From the NCBI RefSeq assembly GCF_000330885.1, contig NC_020061.1, positions 286,717 to 350,716 on the forward strand: DNA of 64,000 nucleotides, read 5' to 3'. Below, piece after piece: positions 53,653 to 62,479 of this stretch. Under the pieces are notes generated by a model. It saw nothing but the letters and a program-made list of their open reading frames with translations. It did no database searches and was not told the DNA's origin. This stretch comes from Rhizobium tropici CIAT 899. Its GTDB lineage: Bacteria > Pseudomonadota > Alphaproteobacteria > Rhizobiales > Rhizobiaceae. The first letter of the stretch is position 1; each line of letters begins with the position of its first letter. Both the position numbers and the translations under genes were made by a program.

Positions 53653-54033
53653 GTCATCATACTCATGCCGGCTCCGTAACTCGCAGCCGTGAAACTGACT
53701 GCCTGTCCCAGAGCGAACTCTGGGGCGGGCTCCTGGCTCGAAGACTGCCCGGCGCATTTACTGCGCAATGGAGCTCATCAATCGCTTGTGCTCAAAGCCG
53801 AAGCCGGTCACGACGGACTTTCTAGGCAAGCTCTGGTTTCATTGACGCATTAGACGGTCATCCCTCGGGTGACGGCGCGTTCCCTATTTGCTGTCAGTCC
53901 GTTCTTTGCGGGACAATTCCGCGGCAACCATCAGGTCCACTCATCGGACATCGACTGATGTGCGAATAACTTCAATTCCGGTTGCAAGGTCAGGAGGCGC
54001 CGTTGGCGCGAGTAGCCGGCCTCGTAAACGTCG
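53653..54033. other. Intergenic region between convergent permease and rpiR genes
   Basis: About 380 bases, no gene. A stem CCCAGAG-CGAA-CTCTGGG at 53707-53724 is a candidate terminator for the importer operon; there is no T-run after it. Confidence 0.4.
53707..53724 (+). terminator. Stem-loop downstream of the ABC importer operon
   Basis: CCCAGAGCGAACTCTGGG forms a 7-bp GC-rich stem with a CGAA tetraloop. Lack of a downstream T-run makes it a weak intrinsic terminator. Confidence 0.4.
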
Positions 54034-54939
54034 CTAAATCTTTCGTCGCGGAATGGACGTCGCATACGTGTTCATTGCAGAAAGATGGCGATCGGCTAGC
54101 TTCAACTCTTTCAAGGCCGCCGCACGATCTCGGCTCGCCAGTAGACCACATAGAACTTCAGAGACGGCCAGCGCTGGCGCCAGCGTGTGAAAGAATGTTT
54201 GGCTTTCAGTCGGAAAGAAGACAACGTGCTCTGCGATCGTCACCAGGGGAGACACTTCGCTGTCGGTGATCGCCAGGATGGACAGTCCCTTCTCACGGGC
54301 GGCCTCGGCAAGCTCAAGCGTCTGAAGCGAATAGGGGTTGATGGAAATCGCCAAAAGCACGTCCTCATGAGTTGCGCGGATGAGGGGGTCGCCGCTTGTT
54401 CCAGCCGGACCATCCAAGTGGACAGTCTTTTCGCCGAGCAATGTCATGACGTAGTGGAAATGCCACGCGACCGAGTGGCACGAACGCAAGCCGAGCACGA
54501 AAATCCGCCTCGCTTTTGCCAGGTGCTCCGCCATTGTATCCAAACGCGAAATCGTATCAGGGTCGCGGAGCCGATCGATCTGCGCGGAGAGACCTTGGAG
54601 CATCCTATAAGCCAAGCCCTCACCATTCGCCGCCCCTTCTTCTCTTTGTAAAGCCCTGGCCGCAAATCCGTCGGCGCTCACCCTGATGACGTCGGCGTGT
54701 TGCTCTCGGAAATCTTCATACCCGGAGAATTCAAGAAACTTCGCCAGCCTCGTCATTGTCGATGGCTGAACACCGGCATTCCGCGCGAGTTCGCGCATCG
54801 AAACGAGCGCCACCTCCTGCGGATGTTCCAATATGTGTCGAGCCGCTTGCTGCAACTGCTCGGACATGTCGTCGAATCGCTCGATGATCCGAGCGTGTAA
54901 TGGGCCTTTTTGCAACATTTGCCTCACATACGATGTCAT
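54034..54939 (-). CDS. RpiR/MurR-family transcriptional regulator (HTH + SIS), copy 2
   Basis: A 301-residue regulator: helix-turn-helix domain about residues 15-80 (AARHILEHPQEVALVSMRELARNAGVQPSTMTRLAKFLEF) and SIS domain about 125-260 (IFVLGLRSCHSVAWHFHYVMTLL, DVLLAISINPYSLQTLELAEAA, SILAITDSEVSPLV). It lies between, and in opposite orientation to, the importer operon and the aminotransferase operon. Two copies of a 20-base motif in their upstream regions are candidate operators, so it probably controls the catabolic block in response to an intermediate. Copy 1 at 21325-22218 shares the same domain layout and many identical stretches. Confidence 0.92.
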   Translation of the reverse strand: MTSYVRQMLQKGPLHARIIERFDDMSEQLQQAARHILEHPQEVALVSMRELARNAGVQPSTMTRLAKFLEFSGYEDFREQHADVIRVSADGFAARALQREEGAANGEGLAYRMLQGLSAQIDRLRDPDTISRLDTMAEHLAKARRIFVLGLRSCHSVAWHFHYVMTLLGEKTVHLDGPAGTSGDPLIRATHEDVLLAISINPYSLQTLELAEAAREKGLSILAITDSEVSPLVTIAEHVVFFPTESQTFFHTLAPALAVSEVLCGLLASRDRAAALKELKLADRHLSAMNTYATSIPRRKI

Positions 54940-55060
54940 AATTCACCTGGACCATCTCTCTCGGGAACTAAAAAGTCAAACAGCCGTCGGCTATCTCACA
55001 TCACAACCGCTCCAAAAATTCTGACTTGAGAGCGGGAAAACAAATGCATCAAAACGTGAT

Positions 55061-55080
55061 TTATAAAACAGTTGTTGCAT
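55061..55080 (+). promoter_or_regulatory. Candidate RpiR-family operator, copy upstream of the aminotransferase
   Basis: TTATAAAACAGTTGTTGCAT differs from the site at 49285-49304 by one base. It lies between divergent rpiR copy 2 and the aminotransferase, 67 bases ahead of the chosen start, and could also mediate autoregulation. Confidence 0.5.
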
Positions 55081-55146
55081 ATTTCGCCAAAACCTGCAAA
55101 TCAATGGATGGAAACGTTCGAAAGCCGGACGGATAAGCACCCCGAG

Positions 55147-56478
55147 ATGACCATGACAAAAATTCTCCATCGAACGATCGGAACAACTCTGCCAACCGCG
55201 GTCGCGGGGGAGGGCATCTACGTCGTGGATAGCGAGGGCAGGAGCTACCTGGATGGGTCGGGGGGCGCCGCCGTCAGTTGCCTCGGGCACAATCATCCAG
55301 AAGTTCTTGACGCAATGAAGCTACAGATGGGTCGGATCAGCTACGCCCATACGTCGTTCTTCACGACCGACGTCGCCGAGCGGCTTGCCGAGCAATTGGT
55401 TGAACTTGCGCCCGAAGGCCTCGATTATGTCTATCTGGTGTCTGGCGGTTCGGAAGCTGTCGAGGCCGCTCTCAAAATGGCGCGCCAGTATTTTGTCGAA
55501 GTCGGGCAGCCGCAGCGGCGCCACATCATCGCACGTCGGCAAAGCTATCACGGCAATACGATCGGTGCCTTGGCAACAGGCGGCAATGCCTGGCGCCGTG
55601 CCCAGTTCAAGCCGATCTTGCCTGAAACGCATCATGTTTCTCCTTGCTATGCCTACCGCGACCTGCAGGTGGGCGAAACGCCGGAGGCTTATGCCGAGCG
55701 TCTTGCTGCGGAACTGGAAGACAAGGTTCTTGAACTTGGCGCGGACAAGGTCATGGCCTTCGTCGCCGAGCCGGTGGTCGGTGCGACGCTGGGTGCCGTT
55801 GGCCCGGTTTCGGACTATTTCAAGCGGGTTCGGCAGGTGTGCGACAAGTATGGCATCTTGCTGATCCTCGACGAGGTCATGTGCGGAATGGGGCGTACCG
55901 GCACAATCTTCGCTATGGAGCAGGAGGGCATTGTCGCGGATCTGGTCACGATTGCGAAGGGACTGGGCGGCGGCTTTCAGCCGATCGGAGCGGTATTGCT
56001 CTCCGAAAAGATCTACCGTGCGTTCGCCGACGGGTCGGGTCTGTTTCAGCATGGACATACCTATATCGGACATCCGATCGCAGCAGCGGCAGCCAGTAAG
56101 GTGGTTGAAATAATCACGCGCGCGGACATGATGGCAAACGTCATCCGGATGGGCAAGCGCCTCCAGGCCGGGCTCGATGAGGCACTTGGACAATCACCCT
56201 ATGTCGGCGACATCCGCGGTCGTGGTCTTTTCCGCGGCGTCGAGATCGTGGCCGACAAAGACACCAAGCAACCTTTCGATCCGGCCCGCAAGATGCATTC
56301 CCGCATCAAGAAGGAAGCCATGCGCAGAGGCCTTATGTGCTACCCAATGGGCGGTACGATCGACGGCGCGCAGGGCGACCACGTGCTGCTAGCACCACCC
56401 TACATCATTCAGCCTGAAGAAATCGATTTGATTGTCGAACGGCTTTCCGACGCCATCCGCGCCGCAGTAGTAGACTGA
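55147..56478 (+). CDS. Class III PLP aminotransferase (omega-aminotransferase type)
   Basis: A 443-residue aminotransferase. Features: AVAGEGIYVVDSEGRSYLDGSGGAAVSCLGHNHPEV, YLVSGGSEAVEAALKMARQY, RRQSYHGNTIGALATGGN, AFVAEPVVGATLGAV, LLILDEVMCGMGRTGTIFAME and the PLP lysine in VTIAKGLGGGFQPIGAVL. It removes an amino group from an omega-amino acid, diamine or similar, and would fit the step after ring opening or deacylation in the neighbouring pathway (compare DoeD of ectoine breakdown), but no partner dehydrogenase is in the window. The start at 55147 is a choice; ATG 55108 and TTG 55072 are also in frame. It differs from the EctB-like enzyme at 13684. Confidence 0.88.
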   Translation: MTMTKILHRTIGTTLPTAVAGEGIYVVDSEGRSYLDGSGGAAVSCLGHNHPEVLDAMKLQMGRISYAHTSFFTTDVAERLAEQLVELAPEGLDYVYLVSGGSEAVEAALKMARQYFVEVGQPQRRHIIARRQSYHGNTIGALATGGNAWRRAQFKPILPETHHVSPCYAYRDLQVGETPEAYAERLAAELEDKVLELGADKVMAFVAEPVVGATLGAVGPVSDYFKRVRQVCDKYGILLILDEVMCGMGRTGTIFAMEQEGIVADLVTIAKGLGGGFQPIGAVLLSEKIYRAFADGSGLFQHGHTYIGHPIAAAAASKVVEIITRADMMANVIRMGKRLQAGLDEALGQSPYVGDIRGRGLFRGVEIVADKDTKQPFDPARKMHSRIKKEAMRRGLMCYPMGGTIDGAQGDHVLLAPPYIIQPEEIDLIVERLSDAIRAAVVD

Positions 56479-56490
56479 GGTTCTCGCGAA

Positions 56491-57027
56491 ATGACAACAT
56501 CGTCCTGTCCGCCTATCGCTGATGAAAACTGGCCCGCGGAAATCGCGGACATGAAAACGGGCTTTGCCGGCGCGCTGAACGTCTATCGCACCATGGCTCA
56601 TCATCCCGCGCTGCTGAGAGCGTGGGCTCCGCTGCGGCAGCATATCGTAAAAGATAGTGCGTTAGGTCCGGTCCGGTCCGAGCTCGTGATTTTGCGCGCG
56701 GCACATCGTATGGGCTCCGCCTATGAGTGGTCCCACCATGTAAGCCGCGCTCGCGCTCTTGGTATTTCCGATGCGCGAATCCGGAGTATGGCTGGAACTC
56801 CCGATGGCGAAGAGGGCGTACTTGCCGGTGCTGTCGACGCGCTATTTGACGGCGCACGTCTGCCTTCGCATCTCGAGCAAGCTATTGCTGCGAGCATAGG
56901 TCGGCAAGCCGTGTTCGACCTTATGGCGACCGTCGGCTTCTATTCGGTGCTCGGTTTCATATTGATGACTTTCGACACGCCGATCGACCAAGACGTTGTC
57001 GACGAGATGGCTGAACACCCAATCTGA
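56491..57027 (+). CDS. Carboxymuconolactone decarboxylase/AhpD-like protein
   Basis: A 178-residue all-helical protein of the CMD family: VYRTMAHHPALLRAWAPLRQHIV, GPVRSELVILRAAHRMGSAYEWSHHVSRARALGISDARI and the C-terminal QAVFDLMATVGFYSVLGFILMTFDTP. The family includes AhpD peroxidases with a CxxC pair; no CxxC is present here (only ERT- and EWSHH-type motifs), so peroxidase activity is unlikely and decarboxylase- or hydrolase-like roles are open. It begins 12 bases after the aminotransferase stop, surely in one operon. Confidence 0.8.
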   Translation: MTTSSCPPIADENWPAEIADMKTGFAGALNVYRTMAHHPALLRAWAPLRQHIVKDSALGPVRSELVILRAAHRMGSAYEWSHHVSRARALGISDARIRSMAGTPDGEEGVLAGAVDALFDGARLPSHLEQAIAASIGRQAVFDLMATVGFYSVLGFILMTFDTPIDQDVVDEMAEHPI

Positions 57028-57199
57028 TGGAGCAAAAAACGAGAGTTCGGCCTTCCGATCCAGCCGTGCCCTTAGGCTGCAGGTTCAAGCGTGGAGCCGA
57101 TCAGGAGCCGATCAATACAGGGATAACGACGGCCCGCTTTGCCCCCTGACAGACGGGGAAATATTGGCGCGGCAGCCGCGGCCGAATGGGAGATCAAGA

Positions 57200-58378
57200 A
57201 TGATAAAAGAATTGCACTTCGCACTGGGAGAATTCCAGACCCGTCTAGCAGCCGTTAAAAAGGAAATGGCGAAGAGAGAGATTGACATCCTCCTCCTCTC
57301 AGAACCGCCGAACCAGAACTACCTTACCGGCTATAATGCGTATTCCTTCTACACACCGCAAATGGTGATTGTGGCGCAAGACCACGCAGAACCGATTTGG
57401 ATCGGCCGTTTCATGGACCGTGTTTCGGCTTCCATGACCACCTATCTGGCCGAGGACAATATCCGAGCCTATCCCGACACCTATGTTCAATCGGCAACGC
57501 TGTCGGCCTATACTTTCATGGCCGATATCGTGAAGGAGCTCGGAGGGGAAAAGGCGCGTATCGGCGTCGAGATGGGGGGATATTACTATCCGGCCCGCGG
57601 CCACGCAGATCTCACGCGAGCCTTGCCGAATGCAGAGTTCGTCGACGCCGATCTTCTTGTTGGATGGATCCGGCTCGTAAAGAGCCCAGCCGAGGTGGCC
57701 ATTATGCATCAAGCTGGCCAGCTTGCGGATGCCGCCATGACGCGCGTCATCGATATGGTGCAAGCCGGGGTCCGTGAGTGCGATATTGCTGCTGCGATCT
57801 ATCACCAGCAGATTTCGGGCACGCCCGAGTTCGGTGGCGACTATCCTTGTTGCCCCCCCGATTTGTGCATTGGCGAACGCTCAATCGCGCCGCATGCCGC
57901 CTGGACGGACGACCCCCTGCCGGAGTCCACCGTTGTCAACCTGGAACTGAACGGTTGCCGGCATCGCTACCAGGTCAACCTGGCGCGCACGATCGTCGTC
58001 GGCCAGCCTTCATCCGCTTTCCTGAACCTGTCGGAAATCGCTGTTGAGGCCTTGAATGCCGGGCTGGAAGCAGTTCGGCCCGGTCGCACCTGCTCGCAGG
58101 TCGATGCCGACTTCCGCAAGGCGCTTGCCCGCCACGGGATCGAGAAAGAGTCTCGCATTGGTTATCCGACCGGCATTGGGTTCCCTCCGGCCTCAGGCGA
58201 ACGAACGGCAAGCATTCGCAAGGGCGACGAAACCGTACTCAAGCCGGGTATGGTGTTCCACATGATGCCTGGCCTGTGGCTCGACAATGTCGGGATCACG
58301 ATCACACAGAGCTTTGCGGTCTCCGAAACGGGTTACGAGCCCCTGACGAAGACGCCGCGCAAGCTCTTCGTCAAATAG
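57200..58378 (+). CDS. M24-family ectoine-hydrolase/creatinase-like protein
   Basis: A 392-residue protein from MIKELHFALGEFQTRLAAVK; the 5' extension of the frame to 56996 has no homology. The N-terminal creatinase domain (about 1-160: LLLSEPPNQNYLTGYNAYSFYTPQMVIVA, WIGRFMDRVSAS) and catalytic pita-bread domain follow the DoeA/EutD pattern. The dimetal ligands are replaced: NLELNGCRHRYQVNLARTIV lacks both aspartates. DoeA hydrolyses the ring amide of ectoine; related proteins act on other cyclic or acylated compounds. It resembles the partial protein at 63227-64000 and is probably a paralogue with a different substrate. Confidence 0.87.
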   Translation: MIKELHFALGEFQTRLAAVKKEMAKREIDILLLSEPPNQNYLTGYNAYSFYTPQMVIVAQDHAEPIWIGRFMDRVSASMTTYLAEDNIRAYPDTYVQSATLSAYTFMADIVKELGGEKARIGVEMGGYYYPARGHADLTRALPNAEFVDADLLVGWIRLVKSPAEVAIMHQAGQLADAAMTRVIDMVQAGVRECDIAAAIYHQQISGTPEFGGDYPCCPPDLCIGERSIAPHAAWTDDPLPESTVVNLELNGCRHRYQVNLARTIVVGQPSSAFLNLSEIAVEALNAGLEAVRPGRTCSQVDADFRKALARHGIEKESRIGYPTGIGFPPASGERTASIRKGDETVLKPGMVFHMMPGLWLDNVGITITQSFAVSETGYEPLTKTPRKLFVK

Positions 58379-58559
58379 AGACTGTATCCGGTGCATACTC
58401 GTCTGGTTCCAGCATGTCTGCTTCGTTTCCGAAATGGCCTAACCAGTTCGGACGAGTATCTGCGCCGGGAACGTCGAAGCAACCGGCCTATGCCAGGTCG
58501 CATCGGCGCTGCAGGCCTCCGCGCGGGCTCCCCAGGTTCTTCTTTCGGGGAGGTAGGTG

Positions 58560-59027
58560 ATGGTTGAACTCGATCGCGCCGACATTGCGCTTCTCCAAGC
58601 CGTTCAGAAAAACAACCGGCTGACCTCTGAAGAACTCGCGGGGATGGTCCACCTCTCGCCGACGGCGTGCCAACGGCGTTTGAGAAGGTTGCGCAACGAG
58701 GGCGTCATCGAGGGAGACGTTTCCATCGTCTCGCCCAAAGCAGTCGGACGACACATCACCATGATCGTCATGGTGTCCCTTGAACGGGAAAGGGCCGACA
58801 TCGTCGATCGATTCAAGGCTGCGATACGAAATACGCGTGAGGTGATGATGGGTTTCTACGTAACGGGAGATGCCGACTTCATGCTCGTGATTACCGCGAA
58901 AGATATGCAGGACTACGAGCACTTCACGCGCCGGTTTTTCTATGAAAACGCAGATATCAAAGGCTTCAAGACCATGGTTGTGATGGACCGTCTCAAGGCC
59001 AGCTTCGCTATCCCGCTCGAGGTGTAG
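58560..59027 (+). CDS. Lrp/AsnC-family transcriptional regulator
   Basis: A 155-residue Lrp-type regulator: winged helix-turn-helix residues about 3-60 (LDRADIALLQAVQKNNRLTSEELAGMVHLSPTACQRRLRRLRNEGVI) and RAM effector domain about 70-150 (TMIVMVSLERERADIVDRFKAAI, VMMGFYVTGDADFMLVITAKDMQDYEHF). ATG 58560 is chosen with GGGAGGTAG upstream. Its place among ectoine-hydrolase-like genes recalls DoeX, the Lrp-type regulator of ectoine degradation; the effector is likely an amino-acid intermediate of this pathway. Confidence 0.92.
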   Translation: MVELDRADIALLQAVQKNNRLTSEELAGMVHLSPTACQRRLRRLRNEGVIEGDVSIVSPKAVGRHITMIVMVSLERERADIVDRFKAAIRNTREVMMGFYVTGDADFMLVITAKDMQDYEHFTRRFFYENADIKGFKTMVVMDRLKASFAIPLEV

Positions 59028-59168
59028 TGATGATGTCGCAGCGACGGATCCAGTGTCACCTCCATTTATGCAGGGACCCTGCGTGATGTGCATTCGAATC
59101 GACGGGCCGCGCAGCTCCGCTGCTAGGTGCAACAACAGACACCATGACGACTAGACCAGGAGACCACC

Positions 59169-60353
59169 ATGAACATGCCTACCAACAACTTCCTCTCCGA
59201 GGTCGAGCGTAACGCAGTCGTCGAGATGCGGCACGCCATGCATCGCGAGCCCGAACTTTCCAACAACGAGTGGAAGACCCAGAAGCGGATTATCGAGACC
59301 TTGGCCGCCTTCGGCCTGACCGAAGCAAAGACGTTTCACAAGACCGGTGTCTATGTCGATATCCAGGGCTTGGCCCCAGGCGCAAATCGTTCGATCGCGA
59401 TGCGCGGAGACATCGACGCGCTTCCCATTCAGGAAGCCCGCGACGACCTGCCGTATCGGTCGCAAGTGCCAGGCGTCATGCATGCGTGCGGTCATGACAT
59501 GCATGGCTCAATCGCCTTGGGAACGGCGCTCGCTTTCCATCGCATGCGCGAAAATTTCTCAGGCAGGCTGCGAGTGTTCTTTCAACCCGCTGAAGAAGCA
59601 GAACCACTTGGCGGCCGGACTGTCGTTGAAGAAAACTTGCTAGACGGGTTCGACGCCGCAGTGGGATTTCATGTCCGCACTGACATTCCAGCCGGCTCCT
59701 ATGGCGCCCGTGCGGGCGCCGTAACAAAGTCAGCGGATCAGTTCTCGCTCGAATTTATCGGGACGATGGCACACGGCGCCAAGCCTCACTTGGGCGTGGA
59801 CGCGATCGCGATAGCAGGCGCCTTCATCAACGAAGTTCAGAAGGTGGTGTCGCGCGAAATGCCGGTTGACGATGGCGCTGTCGTTACGATCGGCACGATC
59901 CACGGCGGGGAAGCGACGAACATAATCTGCCCTTCGGTCACAATGACCGGAACGATCCGGACGAGCAGTCCCGAGAGGAGAAAGTTGCTGGTTCAACGGG
60001 TGCGCGAAATTGCCGAGGGCGTTGCTGCGATCCATCGAGGCCGGGCCGAATTTAGCTCACACGCGGGCGAGCCTCCTGTGGTCAACGACAACTCAATGGT
60101 CGAGCGATTCAAGCAGATCGTCGTGCAGTCCGATGGCGAGGACAAATATATCGAGGGTTCGGCAAGCTCCGGCAGCGATGACTTTGGTTTTTACTCCGGC
60201 TGCATCCCGTCAATCTATTTCTGGTTCGGCAGCAAGGAGCCGGGAAACGAATCCGGCGTCCATACGCCGACGTTCGGGGTGTCCGACCAGACTCTCGTCC
60301 CGACAACCGAGCTGGCGATCCGCTACTGCTGGGAACTCTTTCAAAGCGCGTAA
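59169..60353 (+). CDS. M20-family amidohydrolase (N-acyl amino acid hydrolase)
   Basis: A 394-residue zinc amidohydrolase of the hippurate hydrolase/aminoacylase group. Metal and catalytic segments: MRGDIDALPIQE, HACGHDMHGSIALGTA, FFQPAEEAEPLGG and the C-terminal SSGSDDFGFY, with the lid-domain GTMAHGAKPHLGVDAIAIAGAFI. Such enzymes release a free amine or amino acid from an N-acylated one, for example N-acetyl-diaminobutyrate. Located between the Lrp regulator and the eutB-like gene; GGAGACCACC is the ribosome site. It may replace EutE/DoeB in this pathway. Confidence 0.9.
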   Translation: MNMPTNNFLSEVERNAVVEMRHAMHREPELSNNEWKTQKRIIETLAAFGLTEAKTFHKTGVYVDIQGLAPGANRSIAMRGDIDALPIQEARDDLPYRSQVPGVMHACGHDMHGSIALGTALAFHRMRENFSGRLRVFFQPAEEAEPLGGRTVVEENLLDGFDAAVGFHVRTDIPAGSYGARAGAVTKSADQFSLEFIGTMAHGAKPHLGVDAIAIAGAFINEVQKVVSREMPVDDGAVVTIGTIHGGEATNIICPSVTMTGTIRTSSPERRKLLVQRVREIAEGVAAIHRGRAEFSSHAGEPPVVNDNSMVERFKQIVVQSDGEDKYIEGSASSGSDDFGFYSGCIPSIYFWFGSKEPGNESGVHTPTFGVSDQTLVPTTELAIRYCWELFQSA

Positions 60354-60382
60354 CGCGCGGCTGGTGCGGAGGGAGGACCTTG

Positions 60383-61372
60383 ATGATTGACCTCGACGAC
60401 ATTGAAGGCGCAAAACGGCGCATCAAAGATCACATACTCACTACGCCGCTCGCGCATTCTCCGTCTCTGTCGAACTGTTGCGCTGTGCCCGTATATCTAA
60501 AGCTGGAGCACCATCAGACGACAGGCAGTTTCAAGCTGCGCGGCGCCTTCAATGCCATTCTTCAACTGTCCGCGGACGAGCGGGCACGCGGCGTTGTGGC
60601 CGCGTCGACGGGCAATCACGGTCGTGCTCTGTCGTTCGCAGCCAACACGTGTGGTGTGACGGCCACGATCTGCATGTCGAACCTGGTCCCCGAAAACAAG
60701 GTCTCGGAAATTCGCCGGTTAGGTGCCGAGGTCCGTATCGTCGGAAAATCCCAGGATAACGCTCAGGAAGAGGCCGAGAGGTTGGCGGGCGAGGGACGGT
60801 GCCTCGTCCCGCCGTTCGATCACCCGGCAATCATTGCCGGTCAAGGAACGCTAGGGCTAGAAATCGTCGAAGCGTTGCCGGACGTGGCGACTGTGCTCAT
60901 CCAGCTCTCGGGGGGCGGTTTGGCTTCTGGGGTGGCGGCAGCCGTGAAAAGCCAGCGGCCGGATGTGCGTATCATTGGGCTCACGATGGATCGCGGCGCT
61001 GCGATGAAGGCAAGCCTTGATGCAGGTCGCCCGGTGCAGGTCGATGAGTTTGAAAGTCTGGCGGATTCGCTCGGCGGCGGGATTGGCCTCGCCAATCAAT
61101 GGACTTTTCCCATGTGCCGCGACCTCTTGGACGATGTCATTTTGTTGAGCGAAGCCGAAATAGCGGCTGGCATCCGACATGCATACCTCCAGGAGCGCGA
61201 GATCGTCGAAGGCGCAGGGGCGATTGGCATCGCGGCGCTCCTGGCGAACAAAGTGCGCAACCTTCATGGACCCGTCGTGACTGTGCTGTCGGGCCGCAAC
61301 ATCGATATGAATTTACATCGTCGCGTCGTGAGCGATGAGACAGCAGATATTATTGCGAGGACCACGTCATGA
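60383..61372 (+). CDS. eutB: Threonine dehydratase-like PLP enzyme (EutB type)
   Basis: A 329-residue fold-type II PLP enzyme. The PLP lysine is in HHQTTGSFKLRGAFNAILQL; other motifs are VAASTGNHGRALSFAA, the glycine-rich phosphate loop QLSGGGLASGVAAAVKS and the C-terminal VVTVLSGRNIDM. The EutB branch acts as hydroxyectoine-associated dehydratase; classical threonine/serine dehydratase activity is the alternative. ATG 60383 follows GGAGGACC; a TTG three bases earlier is ignored. The stop overlaps the next start (ATGA), so EutB- and EutC-like proteins are translated together. Confidence 0.85.
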   Translation: MIDLDDIEGAKRRIKDHILTTPLAHSPSLSNCCAVPVYLKLEHHQTTGSFKLRGAFNAILQLSADERARGVVAASTGNHGRALSFAANTCGVTATICMSNLVPENKVSEIRRLGAEVRIVGKSQDNAQEEAERLAGEGRCLVPPFDHPAIIAGQGTLGLEIVEALPDVATVLIQLSGGGLASGVAAAVKSQRPDVRIIGLTMDRGAAMKASLDAGRPVQVDEFESLADSLGGGIGLANQWTFPMCRDLLDDVILLSEAEIAAGIRHAYLQEREIVEGAGAIGIAALLANKVRNLHGPVVTVLSGRNIDMNLHRRVVSDETADIIARTTS

Positions 61373-62358
61373 GATCGATGACCATTTTGACTGAACGGCA
61401 ACTGAGAGATCTGGTGACTCTTGATCTGGAGGCTGTGCGTTGCGTGGAAGAGGCATTTCGCACGCTTGCAACAAAAAAAGTGGTGATGCCGCCAATTCTT
61501 CGCCTCGATATTTTGGAGCATCGCGGTGAGGTTGACGTCAAGACGGCCTACGTACCTGGTCTCGATGGCTTCGCCATCAAGATCAGCCCCGGCTTTTTCG
61601 GCAATCCCGAAATTGGCTTGCCCAGTACAAACGGCCTTATGGTTTTGCTGTCAAGCAAGACCGGTTTGGTTCAAGCATTGTTGCTGGATAATGGTTATCT
61701 CACCGATGTTCGGACGGCCGCAGCAGGTGCCGTGGCTGCAATGCACCTCGCTCGCAAAGACGCGTCGGTGGCTGCTGTCTTTGGCGCTGGTATGCAGGCG
61801 CGCCTACAGTTGCAGGCGCTCATGCTGGTCCGACAAATTCGTGAGGCGCGGATTTGGGCGCGTGACGCTGCCAAAGCCAACAAGACGGCCCGAGAACTGT
61901 CTGACCAATTGGGCATCAGCGTCATCGCTTCCGATAGCCGGGAAGCAGCCGTTGCCGGTGCGCATGTGATCATCACCACAACGCCGGCTGATCAGCCGAT
62001 CCTGGAAGCTCGATGGCTCGAACAAGGACAGCACATCACGGCGATGGGCTCCGATGCCGAACACAAGAACGAAGTAGAGGCCGAGGCTATTGCGCGCGCC
62101 GATCTCTACGTGGCTGACAGCCTCGCTCAGACGCGACGCCTCGGTGAGTTGCATCACGCGATTGAGGCGGGGGCTGTCGCGGAAGATCGTGCCCTTCGAG
62201 AACTCGGCCAGATTGTTGCCGGTGCTGTGGCTGGACGCACCGACGATCGCCAGATCACGATCGCCGATCTGACCGGGACGGGTATTCAAGACACTGCCAT
62301 TGCAAATCTTGCTTTCGCAAGAGCGCTGGCCGTCAAAGCCGGAACAACAATAGACTGA
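61369..62358 (+). CDS. eutC: Ornithine cyclodeaminase/mu-crystallin family protein (EutC type)
   Basis: A 329-residue NAD(P)-binding OCD-family protein. Substrate region VKTAYVPGLDGFAIKISPGFFGNPEIGLPSTNGLMVLLS, Rossmann motif AAVFGAGMQARLQLQALMLV and catalytic-loop region ADLTGTGIQDTAIANLAF are present. Members interconvert amino acids, imines and keto acids; in ectoine clusters EutC partners EutB. Alternative start Met at codon 4. A 121-base gap follows before the racemase-like gene. Confidence 0.87.
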   Translation: MRSMTILTERQLRDLVTLDLEAVRCVEEAFRTLATKKVVMPPILRLDILEHRGEVDVKTAYVPGLDGFAIKISPGFFGNPEIGLPSTNGLMVLLSSKTGLVQALLLDNGYLTDVRTAAAGAVAAMHLARKDASVAAVFGAGMQARLQLQALMLVRQIREARIWARDAAKANKTARELSDQLGISVIASDSREAAVAGAHVIITTTPADQPILEARWLEQGQHITAMGSDAEHKNEVEAEAIARADLYVADSLAQTRRLGELHHAIEAGAVAEDRALRELGQIVAGAVAGRTDDRQITIADLTGTGIQDTAIANLAFARALAVKAGTTID

Positions 62359-62479
62359 TGACGTGCCTGGGCCGGCACTGAAGTCGGTGGCCGCCTGGGC
62401 GTGAGGCGCAGTCGAGCAAGTTCACACGTCTTACGATACTCGCATTGACCAAACCCGTCCGAAATCGAGGAACTTCATC

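Noticed and set aside
55321..56193. Minus-strand open frame of 290 codons
   Set aside because: Antisense to the class III aminotransferase, whose motifs are unambiguous.
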